NCBI GenBank assembly: GCA_948567375.1
Contig: OX419757.1
Coordinates: 24,862,001 to 24,926,000 of the forward strand
Origin: Lunularia cruciata
Taxonomy: Eukaryota > Streptophyta > Marchantiopsida > Lunulariales > Lunulariaceae
DNA: 64,000 nucleotides
Reading direction: 5' to 3'
Shown here: one piece after another, positions 11,538 through 22,883 of the stretch
How the letters are laid out: every line of letters begins with the position of its first letter
Position numbering within the stretch: the first letter of the stretch is position 1
Position numbers and translations under genes: made by a program
Notes under the pieces: model-generated
Told to the model about the DNA's origin: nothing
The model's input: the letters and a program-made list of their open reading frames with translations, nothing else
Databases searched by the model: none

Positions 11538-11646
11538 CAATGAACAATGAACAATGAACAATGAAATATAAAGCCCGAAAGACCCAAAGAGTCAAAAGGC
11601 TGGAAACACAATACAAAACACAAGAAATGAGAGCCTAGGCAAGGGC

Positions 11647-14600
11647 CTAGGGCATCTCACCAATCTGTAACAAATTGGTCTGATGTAAACTAACCTCGGT
11701 CATGTACTTCCCTACCGCTAAAGCTTCAACCTGTAAGAGAGTGGAGAAATCACTACAAGTAATCTGATGTCTAACTCTAATCTACATGTAACAAGGGCAA
11801 TCAACAAACACATGATGCTCATCCTCAACTTTGCTCATAATACACAATTTGCAAAGTTGCATGGAGTGCTCTATCTGCTTCCAATGTCCTTGTTCTACTT
11901 CTAGTCTACGAGAACTAGTTCTATATTGAGCAATAACATGTCTAAGTGAAGTAGAAATCCTAGCCAAGACATAATATTGCTCACAATACACCAACAAAGG
12001 ATTTACAAACTGCTGATAGAACACCATCTTGGTACGGCGCTGCTGCCATAAGCAAAGTAAGAACTGCTCCTTGATCACTTCTTGTAGTGCAATAGGCTCC
12101 AACCTCCAATGTCGCTCTGAAACATTCCACCTTGTGACCCATGCAACCAGATCTGTATACCAACCGACAAATAGAGTGGCACAAGTCTCTCATGCTCCAT
12201 GGACCTCACCTAAGTTAGTGGCATATGTGATAGCTAAAAACAAAGCTTCAGCCTCAAGTGGCAAAAACCCTGTTTCAGCAAGTAGCAATACATAAGGAGT
12301 TTGAGTCCTCACCCCAAGTTTATCACACAAAAACAATTTCTGAACTTTTTCCACCTTTTGCCACCATGTCTTCTGACCCCAAATTTGAGCACCATAGAGA
12401 ACCACCGGCTGCACAAGAGATCTGAACAACACCTTCTTCAACTCCCATGTGGTAAGGTGAGCAAGTCTAGAGTGGTTCATGAGTGAATACAAAGCTCTAA
12501 ACCCTGCATTGATTCTCATCTTCACACAAGCAGACCAACTTTAGTCATGAGAAAACTCAAGGCCCAAGTACTTGTAAGAAGAAACCTGCTCCAATTGCTG
12601 TCCATCAAAAAAGAAAGGTGTGACACCTTTAGAACCCACTATAATCACCTTGGACTTATCAAGGTTCACTTCCATCTTTGTTTCATTGCAAAACAAGAGA
12701 AGAGAATCCAACAACTTTTGTAAACTTTGTGGATTGGTAGAGAGGGGCACTACATCATCCGCATATAGTAGTGCATGTTTCATCAAAGAGCCAACCTGTA
12801 CACGTGTAGCTCCAGCTTCCATAAGCACCCTCTCTAGATCATCAATGAAGATTCCAAAAAATGTTGGGGATAAAGAGCAACCTTGAATCACACCCATTGT
12901 GCTAAGGACATCTTGAGAGCTCAAAGATGAAAGTTTCACAACCACCTTCTCATAGAGTCTAGAGATAGTACCAATCAGATCAGCTGAAACACCAACTTGA
13001 GTGAGTCTCTCACTTAATGATTTCCTAAGCACCTTATTAAAGGCCTTCTTGACATCAATAAATGCAACATAGAGGGCTCTCCCAACACCCTTAGATTTCT
13101 ACCACAAAACATGGAGTACCAATAGATGATCCAAAGTACTAAAGCTTGATCTGAAACAAGCTTGATCTGAAACCCGCTTGGCACTTAGCTTGAATTCTGT
13201 ATTTTTCAGCCCAAGTACTCAACCTATACTCCAAACTTTGACCGTACAACTTGGCAAAGATACTACCCACTAGAATGGTACGGTAATTGGTGACAATATC
13301 TCTCTGACCAGACTTGTGAATAGGAACTACCTTCTTGAAGCACCATCTATCAAGAAAGCCACACCTAATGGCCTCATTCAAGAGAGAAGTGAGTATTGAA
13401 ATCAGATGGCTACCACCCCACTTAAGTAGTTCAACACATAGTCCATCAAGGTCTTCAGCCTAACCATTGGCCAACTTCTTCAATTGGTACTGGACATCAG
13501 CTTGAGAGATGGTGAGAGCAGATCCAAGGCAAGGTGCCATGCTTGGAGCATCAGGGAAAAAGTACAGATCCTTCACATATTCAAAAAGCTCATTCAGGTC
13601 CAACAATGGAGATAGAGATCTGATGGTTACCTTCTGCCAAAAAGCCTTGGGATTGCTCCTCAATTCAATGCTCAACTCAACCCCCTTGAGTCTCAAGAAC
13701 GCTTGCTTTTTGCACTTCACCAACTGTCTATCAGAGACAAAAGCGTGATTTTGTGCAATCTGATCAAGAGACCTATCCATAGCTTTGAACCTTGCAATTT
13801 TACAATCAGCATCAAACCACCTATTGCAAGAGAGACCAAGTCTCTTCATGTGAGAACCTCGTGGAAACAAAGTTGTGTGATGTAGATTGAAGAAGTTCAA
13901 CCAACTGATCACTACGTTGTTGAAAATCAAAACTCCATTCCATAGAGCTCAATTTCTCATGGATAGCTTGTTGGTACAAATCCTTGGTTGTGAAAATTGA
14001 GATGGAGTTTCCCTCTAAAGGCATGGTCAATAGGTAATGTGGTTCTATTGAGGCAAGGAAGAAGGATGGTACAAGATAGAGGTGCATGGTCTGATTCCGG
14101 TTGAGGATCTAAAACAGCAAAATCTGAGACAAGATGGATATCATTAGCTGAAGTGAGCATATAACCTATGGTGCTTGATCCACCAGTGGCAAAGCATGTG
14201 CTCTTACAAGTTTTTGGAAATTGAGAAAGGCCATTCAAGATCTTTAAGCTACAATTGGTACCAAAGCTCAAGAAGTGCTCACTCATGGAGTTGGATATGA
14301 GATCTTTGGAAGAGCGGGACCAAGCACTAGAATGATCTATCAAGCTTTGGAAAGGGTCATTCTCAAGGTCACTAAACTCAAGAATCTGAGAGGTTTGGAT
14401 CCTAGCATTGAAATCACCAAGAATAAGTACTGCACCTTTACTTTGAAATTCCAACACATCCTTTGTCAAGGAGTGGAAAGGTTGCATGGTGTTGAGAGAT
14501 CTACTTGAATAGATTGGTGATGTCAATGGGGCAAAGTAACAAACAGCAAGGAAGCAAGGTGTAGCAACTCCTCCAATCCTCAGCCATTGGTATTGTCCAC

Positions 14601-14877
14601 TTGAGTCTTGACCTATCAAAGAGACTGATTTTTCAAAGCCAAATCTGATGTAAGTAGCAATACCTCCAAAGCCCCTTCCTCTATGTTGCCTCCGTTTGTT
14701 CCAAGATGAACCAACAAGAATGAAACCTTCAATGTCTTGAATGGTGTTTCCTTCATGTTCCCATATCTCCATAAGATTGATCAGATCAGCATTATCCCAC
14801 ACAGGTTTACCGCTTGAGTACTTGGTATGTGTGAGACCATGAACATTCCAAAATAGCACTCTAAGGGTCTGGAATTG
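11647..14877 (-). pseudogene. LINE E ORF2, broken in several places
   Basis: Follows the shared TAG (14880-14878) in frame with CAA TTC CAG. Endonuclease 14859-13957 keeps FWNVHG, GDFNAR and ESDHAP, but the Glu motif reads LMEIWE. A frameshift near 13960 and others follow. RT: KKVVPIHKSG (13381-13139), motif B QGCSLSPTFFG and YADD (HALLYADDVVPLS, 13032-12541), then a stop near 12541. A short deletion lies at about 12375 (WGQKTWW) and another near 12190. The finger reads CKLCIMSKVEDEHHVFVDC (12102-11782). Confidence 0.8.
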
Positions 14878-15703
14878 CTATGCAGTAGTTGACAACTTCC
14901 TTTGGGTGATCACATCTCTATTGTCTCTCAAGAATGCAACAAAACCTGCTTGTTGAGCCTCCTTCACTTTTGCTAATTCTCTCTTCTTTGCTTGCCATTG
15001 GAGAGGTGTGAGATCAGGGTCCAACCAAATACGCCGCCCCTTCAATATAGCCTTGTTATCCATCACTGCATTCCTTTGAGTTTCTAAGCCAAACCTCACC
15101 AAAATGCTTCTTGGTTGTGCACCTTGTTGTCCCAATCTATATGCTTGAAAAATCTGAGGATCATGGACTCTCAAAGAATCAGCAATAAACTCACACACTA
15201 TGGCCTTGGTGTCTTCCTTCTCACTCTCTGGCAAACCTGAAATTCTCAAGTTCTTCATTCTGACCAATTGGTTCTCCTTCTCAACCTCATGCTCTTGAAA
15301 GCAAGAGATTTGAGCCACCTTAGTAGCTTCAGCATAAGACTTCATCTTCACTTCTAATGTGTCCACAATCTGTTGGAGCCCTCCGCCTTGTGTAGCAATA
15401 TCATTAACTTGTGCTCCCAAGGAAGCAACTTTCTTGGTAGCATCAACCATCCCCTTGGTTGATGTTAACAAAGAGATAGAACTCTTCTTGAGGTCTTGAA
15501 TCTCTTGGTTGACTAGGTTCAAAGACTCTTTGACACTACTGATCTCAACCTTTACAAATTCCATATCAGTCATGAGAGTACTCATGCACTGGGACATAGG
15601 GCCATGAAGCTTCTAAGGTCCTTGTGGAAATCATTTGCTTTCCTATACATTCAGCTAATTGTTGTTGCTTCATGGCTATATCAGCAATGTCTTTCACCAT
15701 CTT
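14878..15703 (-). pseudogene. LINE E ORF1 (type II), start lost
   Basis: The frame 15597-14878 is open for 239 codons to the shared TAG. Its N-terminal coiled coil differs from type I (MTDMEFVKVEISSVKESLNLVN in place of MADLQTVRADVLNVKESLNS). The RRM-like block is nearly the same (RMKNLRISGLPESEKEDTK, AYRLGQQGAQPRSILVRF). Upstream of 15597 a small deletion breaks the frame and the ATG is missing. Comparison with S (ATG 30484) shows about 35 N-terminal residues are gone or shifted. Confidence 0.75.
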
Positions 15704-16352
15704 GGACAATAGCTTGAATTTGCACTTCACAATGTTATGATGTTCAAAGAGTCACAGATTTCAAACTGTCACAACTTCCTTATCTGACCTTCAATTTCTA
15801 CAAATCAGACCTCAATAGAAACCTTGCACAATGCTCCTTCTATTGCCACAAAAACCACTTGATTTGGACCTATAAATACAGAGCAGTCCTATTCCACATG
15901 TGCAGATTTTGACACCAAGTACTTGCAAGTGTTACAGTGAAACAAATTTTCATATAACCTGCGTTGGATATTCACATTTTCCAACTATGGACTCAATAGG
16001 AAGCCTATGACCATGTGGTTCTTATGACACAAAAATCACCTGAATTGGATCTGTGAGTGAGGAGAAATGGCACTTCAAAGTTGGTACTCCAAACACCAAG
16101 ATGCACGAGATGTGACAGAATGAGAATTACCACCAATGCTTGCTCAGAACACCATGTGCTGCGAACTTGGCCTTGAAAGAGAGCTTGTAACTCACAAATT
16201 CTGATGCAGCAATTTTCCCTGGATTTGCACTTGTGACCATACAGCAATCTCCTTCACAATTCTTGCACAATAACAAGGACTACTCAAAACTTCCTCAGAA
16301 TTGAAAAATCCAGATCTCCCTGAGTACTACTCCAAACTAAACAACCTCAACT

Positions 16353-17372
16353 GCCTCTTGGAAACAAAGAAGTAGATGTGGATTGAAGAAGTTCAACCAA
16401 TTGATCACTACGTTGTTGAAAATCAGAACTCCACTCCATAGAACTCAATTTCTCTTGGATAGCTTGTTGGTAAAAGTCTCTCTTGTGAAAATCTAGACAA
16501 AGTTTTCCTCTAAAGGCATGGTCAATAGGTAATGTGGTTCTATTGAGGCAAGGAAGAAGGATGGTACATGATAGAGGTGCATGGTCTGATTCTGGTTGAG
16601 GATCTAAAATAGCAAAATCTGAGACAAGATGGGTATCATTAGCTAAAGTGAACATATAATCTATGGTGGTTGATCCACCAGGGGCAAAGCATGTGCTTTT
16701 ACAAGTTTTTGGAAATTGAGAAAGGCCATTCAAGATCTTAAAGCTACAATTGGCACCAAAGCTCAAAAAGTGCTCACTCATGGAGTTGGACATAGGATCT
16801 TTGGAAGAGCGTGACCAAGCACTAGAATGGTCTATCAAGCTATCGAAAAGATCATTCTCAAGGTCACTCAACTCAGGGATCTAAGGGGCTTGGATCCTAG
16901 CATTGAAATCACCAATAACAAGTACTACACCTTTACTTTGAAACTCTAACACATCCTTCGTCAAGGAATGGAAAGGCTGCATGGTGTTGAGAACTCCACT
17001 TGAATAGATTGGTGATGTCAATTGGGCTAAGTTACAAACAGCAATGAAGCAAGGTGTGGCAACTCCTCCAATCCTTAGCAATTGGTATTGTCCATTTGAA
17101 TCTTGACTGATCAAAGAGATTGATTTCTCAAAGCTAAATCTGACGTAAGTAGCAAAACCTCCAAAGCCTCTTCCTTTGTGTTGTCTCCGCTTGTTCCAGG
17201 TTGAACCAACAAGAGTAAATCCTTCAATATCTTGAATGGTGTTTCCTTCATGTTCCCAAGTCTCCACAAGATTGATCAGATCAGCATCATCCCACAAAGG
17301 CTTAGAGCTTGAGTACTTGGTATGTGTGAGCCCATGAACATTCCAAAACAACACTCTAAGGGTCTGGAATTG
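16353..17372 (-). pseudogene. LINE F ORF2 endonuclease, truncated
   Basis: Continues in frame after the ORF1 stop: QFQTLR then VLFWNVHGLTHTKYSS. The catalytic positions FWNVHG, VETWE, GDFNAR and ESDHAP are all present. One stop interrupts (CAG to TAG near 16880, after FNARIQAP). The frame resumes 16871-16353 and ends where the element is cut. The first ATG in frame lies only in LNTMQPFHS, well after the Asn and Glu motifs. Confidence 0.8.
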
Positions 17373-17380
17373 CTATGCAG
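17355..17380 (-). promoter_or_regulatory. ORF1/ORF2 in-frame UAG with readthrough-like context
   Basis: On the minus strand the codons read GCA TAG CAA TTC CAG, then on to VLFWNVHG without a frame change. UAG CAA UUC differs by one base from the UAG-CAR-YYA readthrough context known from tobamoviruses. The same nine bases TAGCAATTC occur at 5937 (B), 14880 (E) and 38661 (Y) on the minus strand, and at 32970 (S), 46646 (O) and 61281 (M) on the plus strand. O alone has lost one base just downstream. No AUG serves the start of ORF2. Confidence 0.6.
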
Positions 17381-18212
17381 TAGCTGGCAATTTCTTTTGA
17401 GTAATCACAGCTCTATTATCTCTCAAGAATGCAACAAAGCCTGCTTGTTGAGCCTCCTTCACCTTTGCTAATTCTCCCTTCTTTGCTTGCCATTGGAGAG
17501 GTGTGAGATCAAGGTCCAACCAGATATGTAGCCCCTTTAGTATAGCTTTGTTATCCATCACTGCATTCCTTTGAGTTTCTAAGCCAAACCTCACCAAAAT
17601 GCTTCTTGGTTGTGCACCTTGTTGTCCCAATCTATATGGTTGCAAAATCTGAGGATCATGGACTCTCAAAGAATCAGCAATAAACTCATACCTTATGGCC
17701 TTGGTGTCTTCCTTCTCAGTCTCTAGCAAACTAGAAATCCTCAAGTTCTTCATTCTGACCAATTTGTTCTCCTTCTCAATCTCATGGTCTTGCAAGTAAG
17801 AGATTTGAGCCACCTTTGTAGCTTCAGCATATGACTTCATCTTGACCTCTAATGTGTCAACCATCTCTTGCAGCCCTCCATTTTGTGAAGCAATGTTGGT
17901 GGCTTGTGCTCCCAAGGAAGCAACCTTCTTAGTAGCATCCACCATACCATTTGTGGGGTCTAACATCAAATTGCTACTCTTCTTGAGTTCTTGGATATCT
18001 ACGGTGATTGAATTCAAAGATTCTTTCACATTCAAGACATCAGCTCTTACGGTTTGCAAATCTGCCATAAGAGTGTTCATGTATTGAGACATGGGGGCAA
18101 AAAAGCTCTTGAGTTCCTTGTGGAAGTCATTTGCTTTTCTATACATTTCAGCAAGTTGTTGTTGTTTTGAAGCTATCTCAGCAATGTCTTGCATCATCTT
18201 GGAAGCTTCCAT
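17373..18212 (-). CDS. Intact LINE ORF1: coiled-coil/RRM/CTD RNA-binding protein
   Basis: A complete 279-codon frame from ATG 18212 to TAG 17375-17373, the only undamaged ORF1 in the window. About residues 1-30 are basic and polar (MEASKMMQDIAEIASKQQQL). Residues 30-140 are heptad-rich and likely a coiled coil. Residues 150-215 resemble the L1 ORF1p RRM (RMKNLRIS, PYRLGQQGAQPRSILVRFG). The rest is a basic C-terminal domain (LTPLQWQAKKGELAKVKEAQ). This order is typical of vertebrate L1 ORF1p; most plant L1 ORF1 proteins instead have an RRM and a CCHC knuckle. The stop is UAG followed by CAA UUC, and ORF2 continues in the same frame. Confidence 0.8.
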   Translation of the reverse strand: MEASKMMQDIAEIASKQQQLAEMYRKANDFHKELKSFFAPMSQYMNTLMADLQTVRADVLNVKESLNSITVDIQELKKSSNLMLDPTNGMVDATKKVASLGAQATNIASQNGGLQEMVDTLEVKMKSYAEATKVAQISYLQDHEIEKENKLVRMKNLRISSLLETEKEDTKAIRYEFIADSLRVHDPQILQPYRLGQQGAQPRSILVRFGLETQRNAVMDNKAILKGLHIWLDLDLTPLQWQAKKGELAKVKEAQQAGFVAFLRDNRAVITQKKLPATA

Positions 18213-18842
18213 TCTAAAAGCTCTAAATAGATACTATGAGAATGTATCCTTTGGTTCACTCAGGCTTTGTGAACACCAATAGCTCTACAAACACTTTTTC
18301 TTTTTCTCATGCACCAAAAATCTACTCCTTTGGACTTGTCAATCAAAAGTTACAAACTTTTGAAATAGAACTTTTCATACATAAAAATTTTGAAATCCTA
18401 CAGATTTCAAAAATTCACAACCTTGGCTACAGTACTTCAAAATCTACAAGTGACTCAATCAAAAGCTCTTGAGATATTCTATCCAATGAACCAAAAATAA
18501 ACTCATTTGAGCCAATAGACATGGAGTTATGGTCTCTAGAGTTATCTATGGTAAACTTCTACACCTCCTTGAAGCACTTCTGATGCCACAAACATCACTC
18601 CATTTGGACACCATATGATGAAGATTCGAACTCTCAAGTCTGGCTCTTGTGTAAGAAATTTCAGTCACTCATAACATTTTGCACAAAGCTTGGAATGATG
18701 CAATCTTGGTGGCTATAGAAAGCTCTTGGCAAGGCGCTTTGAACAAGACCAAAACCGGAATGTTTAAACATCTATGTAGGGAGATATGACTTCTCAAAAT
18801 TTCAGGACTCCTCTCCTCTTAAACTTTTGAACCTTCTCCAAT

Positions 18843-20173
18843 TGCTAATTCTAATGAGATAAGAATCACCTCATTTGAATATGTGAGTTCAAAGATACTA
18901 TCTTTCAAATCTACACTACATAGAGATACCACAGGCTACAAAATTTGAGGTACCTAGAGCTTCTAATCTGTCACCTAACCTTTGGCAATCAATTTTCAGT
19001 CTAAAGGTCTGAGGGAGCTGATTCTAAAGACACAAAGATCACTTCATTTGGATCATTGAGTACAAAGATACAATAACTTGAATTTGCACTTCACAATGTT
19101 TTGATGTCCAAAGAGTCACACATTTCAAATTGTCACAACTTCCTTATCTTACCCCCAATTTCTACAAATCATACCTCAATAGAAACCATGCACAATGCTA
19201 GTTCTATTGCCACAAAAACCACTTGATTTGGACCTATAAATACAGAGCAGTCTTATTTCACATGTGCAGATTTTAACACCAAATACTTGCAAGTGTTACA
19301 CTGAAAAAAATGGTCATATCATCTGCGTTGGATATCAAAAATTTTCAATAGACTTAATAGAAAGCTTGTTATGACACAAGAATCACCTAGATTGGATCTG
19401 TAAGTGAGGAGAACTAGCACTGCAAAGTTGGTACTCCAAACACCAAAATGCACGAGATGTGACAGAATGAGAATTACCACCACTACTTTCTCAGACCTCC
19501 ATGTGCTGCAAGCTTGGCATTGAAAGAGAGCTTGTAACTCAAAAATTCTGATGCAAAAATTTTCATTGGATTTGCACTTGTGATCATAGAGCAATAGCCT
19601 TCCCAATTCTCGCACAATCACAAGGACTACTCGAAACTTCCTTAGAATTGAAAAATCCAGATCTCCCTGTGTACTACTCCAAACTGGACAAAATTTGCCT
19701 TGAAAGTAAGCTCTCAGCATAGTGCTTCTAATGAGCTTCCAGCCACACCATTTGCTCAAGTATTGGCAGAGATACAATCATTCTAATTTATAGTTCAAAC
19801 CCTAAAATCTGCCAAAGATGACAGAATTTGAATCCTTGTCACTTTCTGGACAGATGTGTGCTTTCAGCATGCTTGATATCAATCAAAAGATCTCTTCAAG
19901 GCGCATCCATTGCCATAAAACTCACACCATTTGGACTCTTGATGATGAAGAAACAAGCTCACAAATATTGAGCCTCTTCATAAAATTCAATCACTCTAAC
20001 TTTTGTCACAAAGCTCAAAATGGTAGAATCTTGGTGTCCATGGAAAGGTCTTGGCAAGGCGCTTCAAACAAGACCAAATTGCAAGGTTGAGATGAGCAAG
20101 TGCTAAGATATGGCTATTTGAATTTTCAAGAAAATCTCCTCTCTCAAAGTTTCGAAAATCTAAATCCTCCCTA
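18843..20173 (-). mobile_element. LINE fragment T: type II 5' leader only
   Basis: This noncoding stretch matches the leaders of E (15704-16352) and S (28793-30483), read on the minus strand. It has no ORF1 attached: at 18843 it meets the 5' end of F, so F probably inserted into or recombined with this leader. It holds one copy of the roughly 360-bp unit that S carries twice. Confidence 0.65.
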
Positions 20174-20766
20174 GATTGCATGGGCCACAATGTAAAATGT
20201 TTCCAAGCAACATTGGAGGTTGGAGCATACGGCACTACGAGAAGTGATCAAGGAGCAAGTCTTACTTCGCTTATGGCAGCAATCCGGTACCAAGATGGTG
20301 TTTTATCAGCAGTTTGTAAATCCTATGTTGGTGTACTCTGAACAAGACTATCTCTTGGCTAGTATTTCTACTTCACTTACACATATTATCGCTCAATATA
20401 GAACTAGTTCTCAAAGACTAAAAGTAGAACAAGGACGTTGGCAGCAGATTGAGCATTCCATGCGACTTTGCAAATTGTGTATTATGAGCAAAGTTTAGGA
20501 TGAGCATCATGTGTTTGTTGATTGCCCTTGTTACATGCAGATTAGAGTTAGACATCAGATTACTTGTAGTGATTTCTCAACTCTCTTACAGGTTGAAGCT
20601 TTAGAATTAGGAAAGTATATGGTGGAGATTAGTTTATATTGGACCAATTTGTTACAAATTGGTCAGATGCCCTAGGCCCTTGCCTAGGCTCACATTTCAT
20701 GTGTTTTGTATTGTGTTTCCAGCCTTTTGACTCTTTGGGTCTTCCAAGCTTTATATTTCATTGTTT
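20174..20766 (+). mobile_element. LINE copy G, 5'-truncated 3' end
   Basis: Begins at IAWATRWN (GATTGCATGGGCCACAATG) and runs to the 3' tail TATTTCATTGTTTCA at about 20766. The C-terminal frame 20220-20498 is open up to the finger (CKLCIMSKV) and then hits TAG, where other copies read GAG. It ends against H with a tail of only about one unit. Confidence 0.8.
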
Positions 20767-22883
20767 CAGGCTTTTTGGAAGAAGGTCACCATCAGATCTC
20801 CATCTCCATCACTGGACCTGAATGAGCTTTGTGACTATGTGAAAGATCTATACTTTTTCCCTAATGCTCCAAGCATGGCACCTTGCCTTGGATCTGCTCT
20901 CACCATCTCTGAAGCTCATGTCAAGTACCAATTGAAGAAGTTGGCCAATGGTCAAGCTGAAGACCTTGATGGACTATGTGTTGAACTTCTGAAGTGGGGT
21001 GGTAGCCAACTGATTTCAGGACTCACTTCTCATTTGAATGAGGCAATCAAGTATGGCTTTCCTAATAGATGGTGCTTCAAGAAGGTAGTTCCTACTCACA
21101 AGTCTGGTCAGAGAGATGTTGTCACCAATTATCGTACCATACTTGTTGGTAGTGTCTTTGCCAAGTTATATGGTCAAATTTTGGAGTCAAGGTTGAGCAC
21201 TTGGGCTAAAAAGCACAAAATTTGAGCTAAGTGCCAAGCTGGTTTCAGATCAGGCTTTAGTACTTTGGACCACCTATTGGTACTCCATGTTTTGTGGTGG
21301 AAATCCAAGGGTGTTAGGAGAGCTCTCTTTGTTGCATTTATTGATTTCAAGAAGGCCTTTGATAAGGTGTTGAGGAAATCTCTAAGTGAGAGACTCATTG
21401 AAGTGGGTGTTTCAGCTGATCTGATTGGTGCTATCTCTAGACTCTATGAGAAAGTGGTTGTGAAACTTTCATCTTTGAGCTCTCAAGATGTCCTTAGCAC
21501 AATGGGTGTGATTCAAGGTTGCTCTCTATCTCCAACTCTGTTTGGAATCTTCATCGATGATCTAGAGAGTCTACTCATGGAAGTTGGAGCTACATGTGTA
21601 CAGGTTGGTTCTTTGATGATACATGCACTCCTTTATGTAGATGATGTATTGCTTCTCTCCAAAAATCCAAAGAGTTTACAGAAGCTGTTGGATTCTCTAC
21701 TTTGCTTTTGCAATCAAACAAAGATGGAGGTGAACCTTGACAAGTCCAAGGTGATTGTGGTGGGTTCTAAAGGTGTCACACCTTTCTTTTTTATGGACAG
21801 CAATTGGAGCCGGTCTCTTCGTATAAGTACTTGGGCCTTCAGTTTTCTCATGACTATGGTTGGTCTACTTGTGTGAAGATGAGAATCAATGCATGGTTTA
21901 GAGCTTTGTATTCACTCATGAATTGCTCTAGACTTGCTCATCTTACCACATGGGAGTTGATGAAGGTGTTGTTCAGATCTCTTGTGCAGCCGGTGGTCCT
22001 CTATGGTACTCAGATTTGGGGTCCAGGTACTAAGAAGACATGGTGGCAAAAGGAGGAGAAAATTCAGAAATTGTTTTTGTGTGATGAACTTGGAGTGAGG
22101 ACTCAAACTCCTTATGTATTGTTGTTTGCTTAAACTGGGTTTTTTGCCTCTTGAGGCTGAAGGTTTGTTCTTGGCTCTCACATATGCCACTAAGGTGAGG
22201 TCCATGGAGCATGAGAGACTTCCCTACCAAGCTTTTTGTGCCACTCTATCTATTGGTTGGTATACAGATCTGATTGCATGGGCCACAAGGTGGAATGTTT
22301 CTGAGCGACATTGGAGATTGGAGCCTATTGCACTTTGAGAGGTGATCAAGGAGCAGTTCTCACTTCCCTTATGGCAGCAACCCGGTACCAAGATGGTGTT
22401 CTATTAGCAGTTTGTAAATCCTATGTTGGTGTATTGTGAGCAAGATTATCTCTTGGCTAGGATTTCTACTTCACTTAGACATGTTATCGCTCAATATAGA
22501 ACTAGTTCTCATAGACTAGAAGTAGAACAAGGACGTTGGCAGCAGATAGAGCACTCCATGCGACTTTGCAAATTGTGTTCTATGAGCAAAGTTGAGGATG
22601 AGCATCATGTGTGTGTTGACTGCCCTTGTTACATGCAGATTAGAGTTAGACATCAGATTACTTGTAGTGATTTCTCAACTCTCTTACATGTTGAAGCTTT
22701 AGCCTTAGGGAAGTACATGACAGAGGTTAGTTTACATCAGACCAATTTGTTATAGATTGGTGAGATGCCCTAGGCCCTTGTCTAGGCTCACATTTCATGT
22801 GTTTTGTATTGTGTTTCCATCCTTTTGACTCTTTGGGTCTTTCGGGCTTTATATATCATTGTTTCATTGTTTCATTGGTTCAT
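20767..22883 (+). mobile_element. LINE copy H, 5'-truncated, RT to tail
   Basis: Starts at AFWKKVTIRSP and covers the whole RT and C terminus. Frames: 20761-21225 (to AKKHKI, then TGA for CGA), 21265-21876 (motif A FIDFKKAFD, motif B QGCSLSPTLFG, catalytic box YVDD, an Ala to Val change), a frameshift at about 21800, then 21804-22133 and 22114-22338, ending at TGA for CGA near 22337. The C terminus, 22423-22755, includes the finger CKLCSMSKVEDEHHVCVDC. The tail TTTCATTGTTTCATTG is at 22855-22883. Type I by LLCFCNQTK. Confidence 0.85.

Larger units (their letters stand above)
11538..16352 (-). mobile_element. LINE copy E (type II), nearly complete
   Basis: Minus-strand copy with a (CAATGAA)4 tail at 11538-11565, ORF2 (11647-14877), ORF1 (14878 to about 15703) and part of a type II 5' leader (15704-16352). 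The leader matches 19070-19690 in piece T and the leader of S. The ORF1 N terminus is cut near 15703, where the leader sequence joins out of register, so a deletion has removed the start codon. ORF2 signatures (LNTM preceded by SRS, LLLFCNETK) go with the type II leader. Confidence 0.75.
16353..18842 (-). mobile_element. LINE copy F, 5' half only, with intact ORF1
   Basis: Holds a type I leader (18213-18842, shortened by an internal deletion compared with B), a complete ORF1, and the endonuclease part of ORF2 down to STSLFPRGS at 16353. The RT half is missing, the reverse of the usual 5' truncation, so a later rearrangement removed the 3' half. Left of it lies E's type II leader; right of it lies another type II leader (T). 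Confidence 0.75.
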
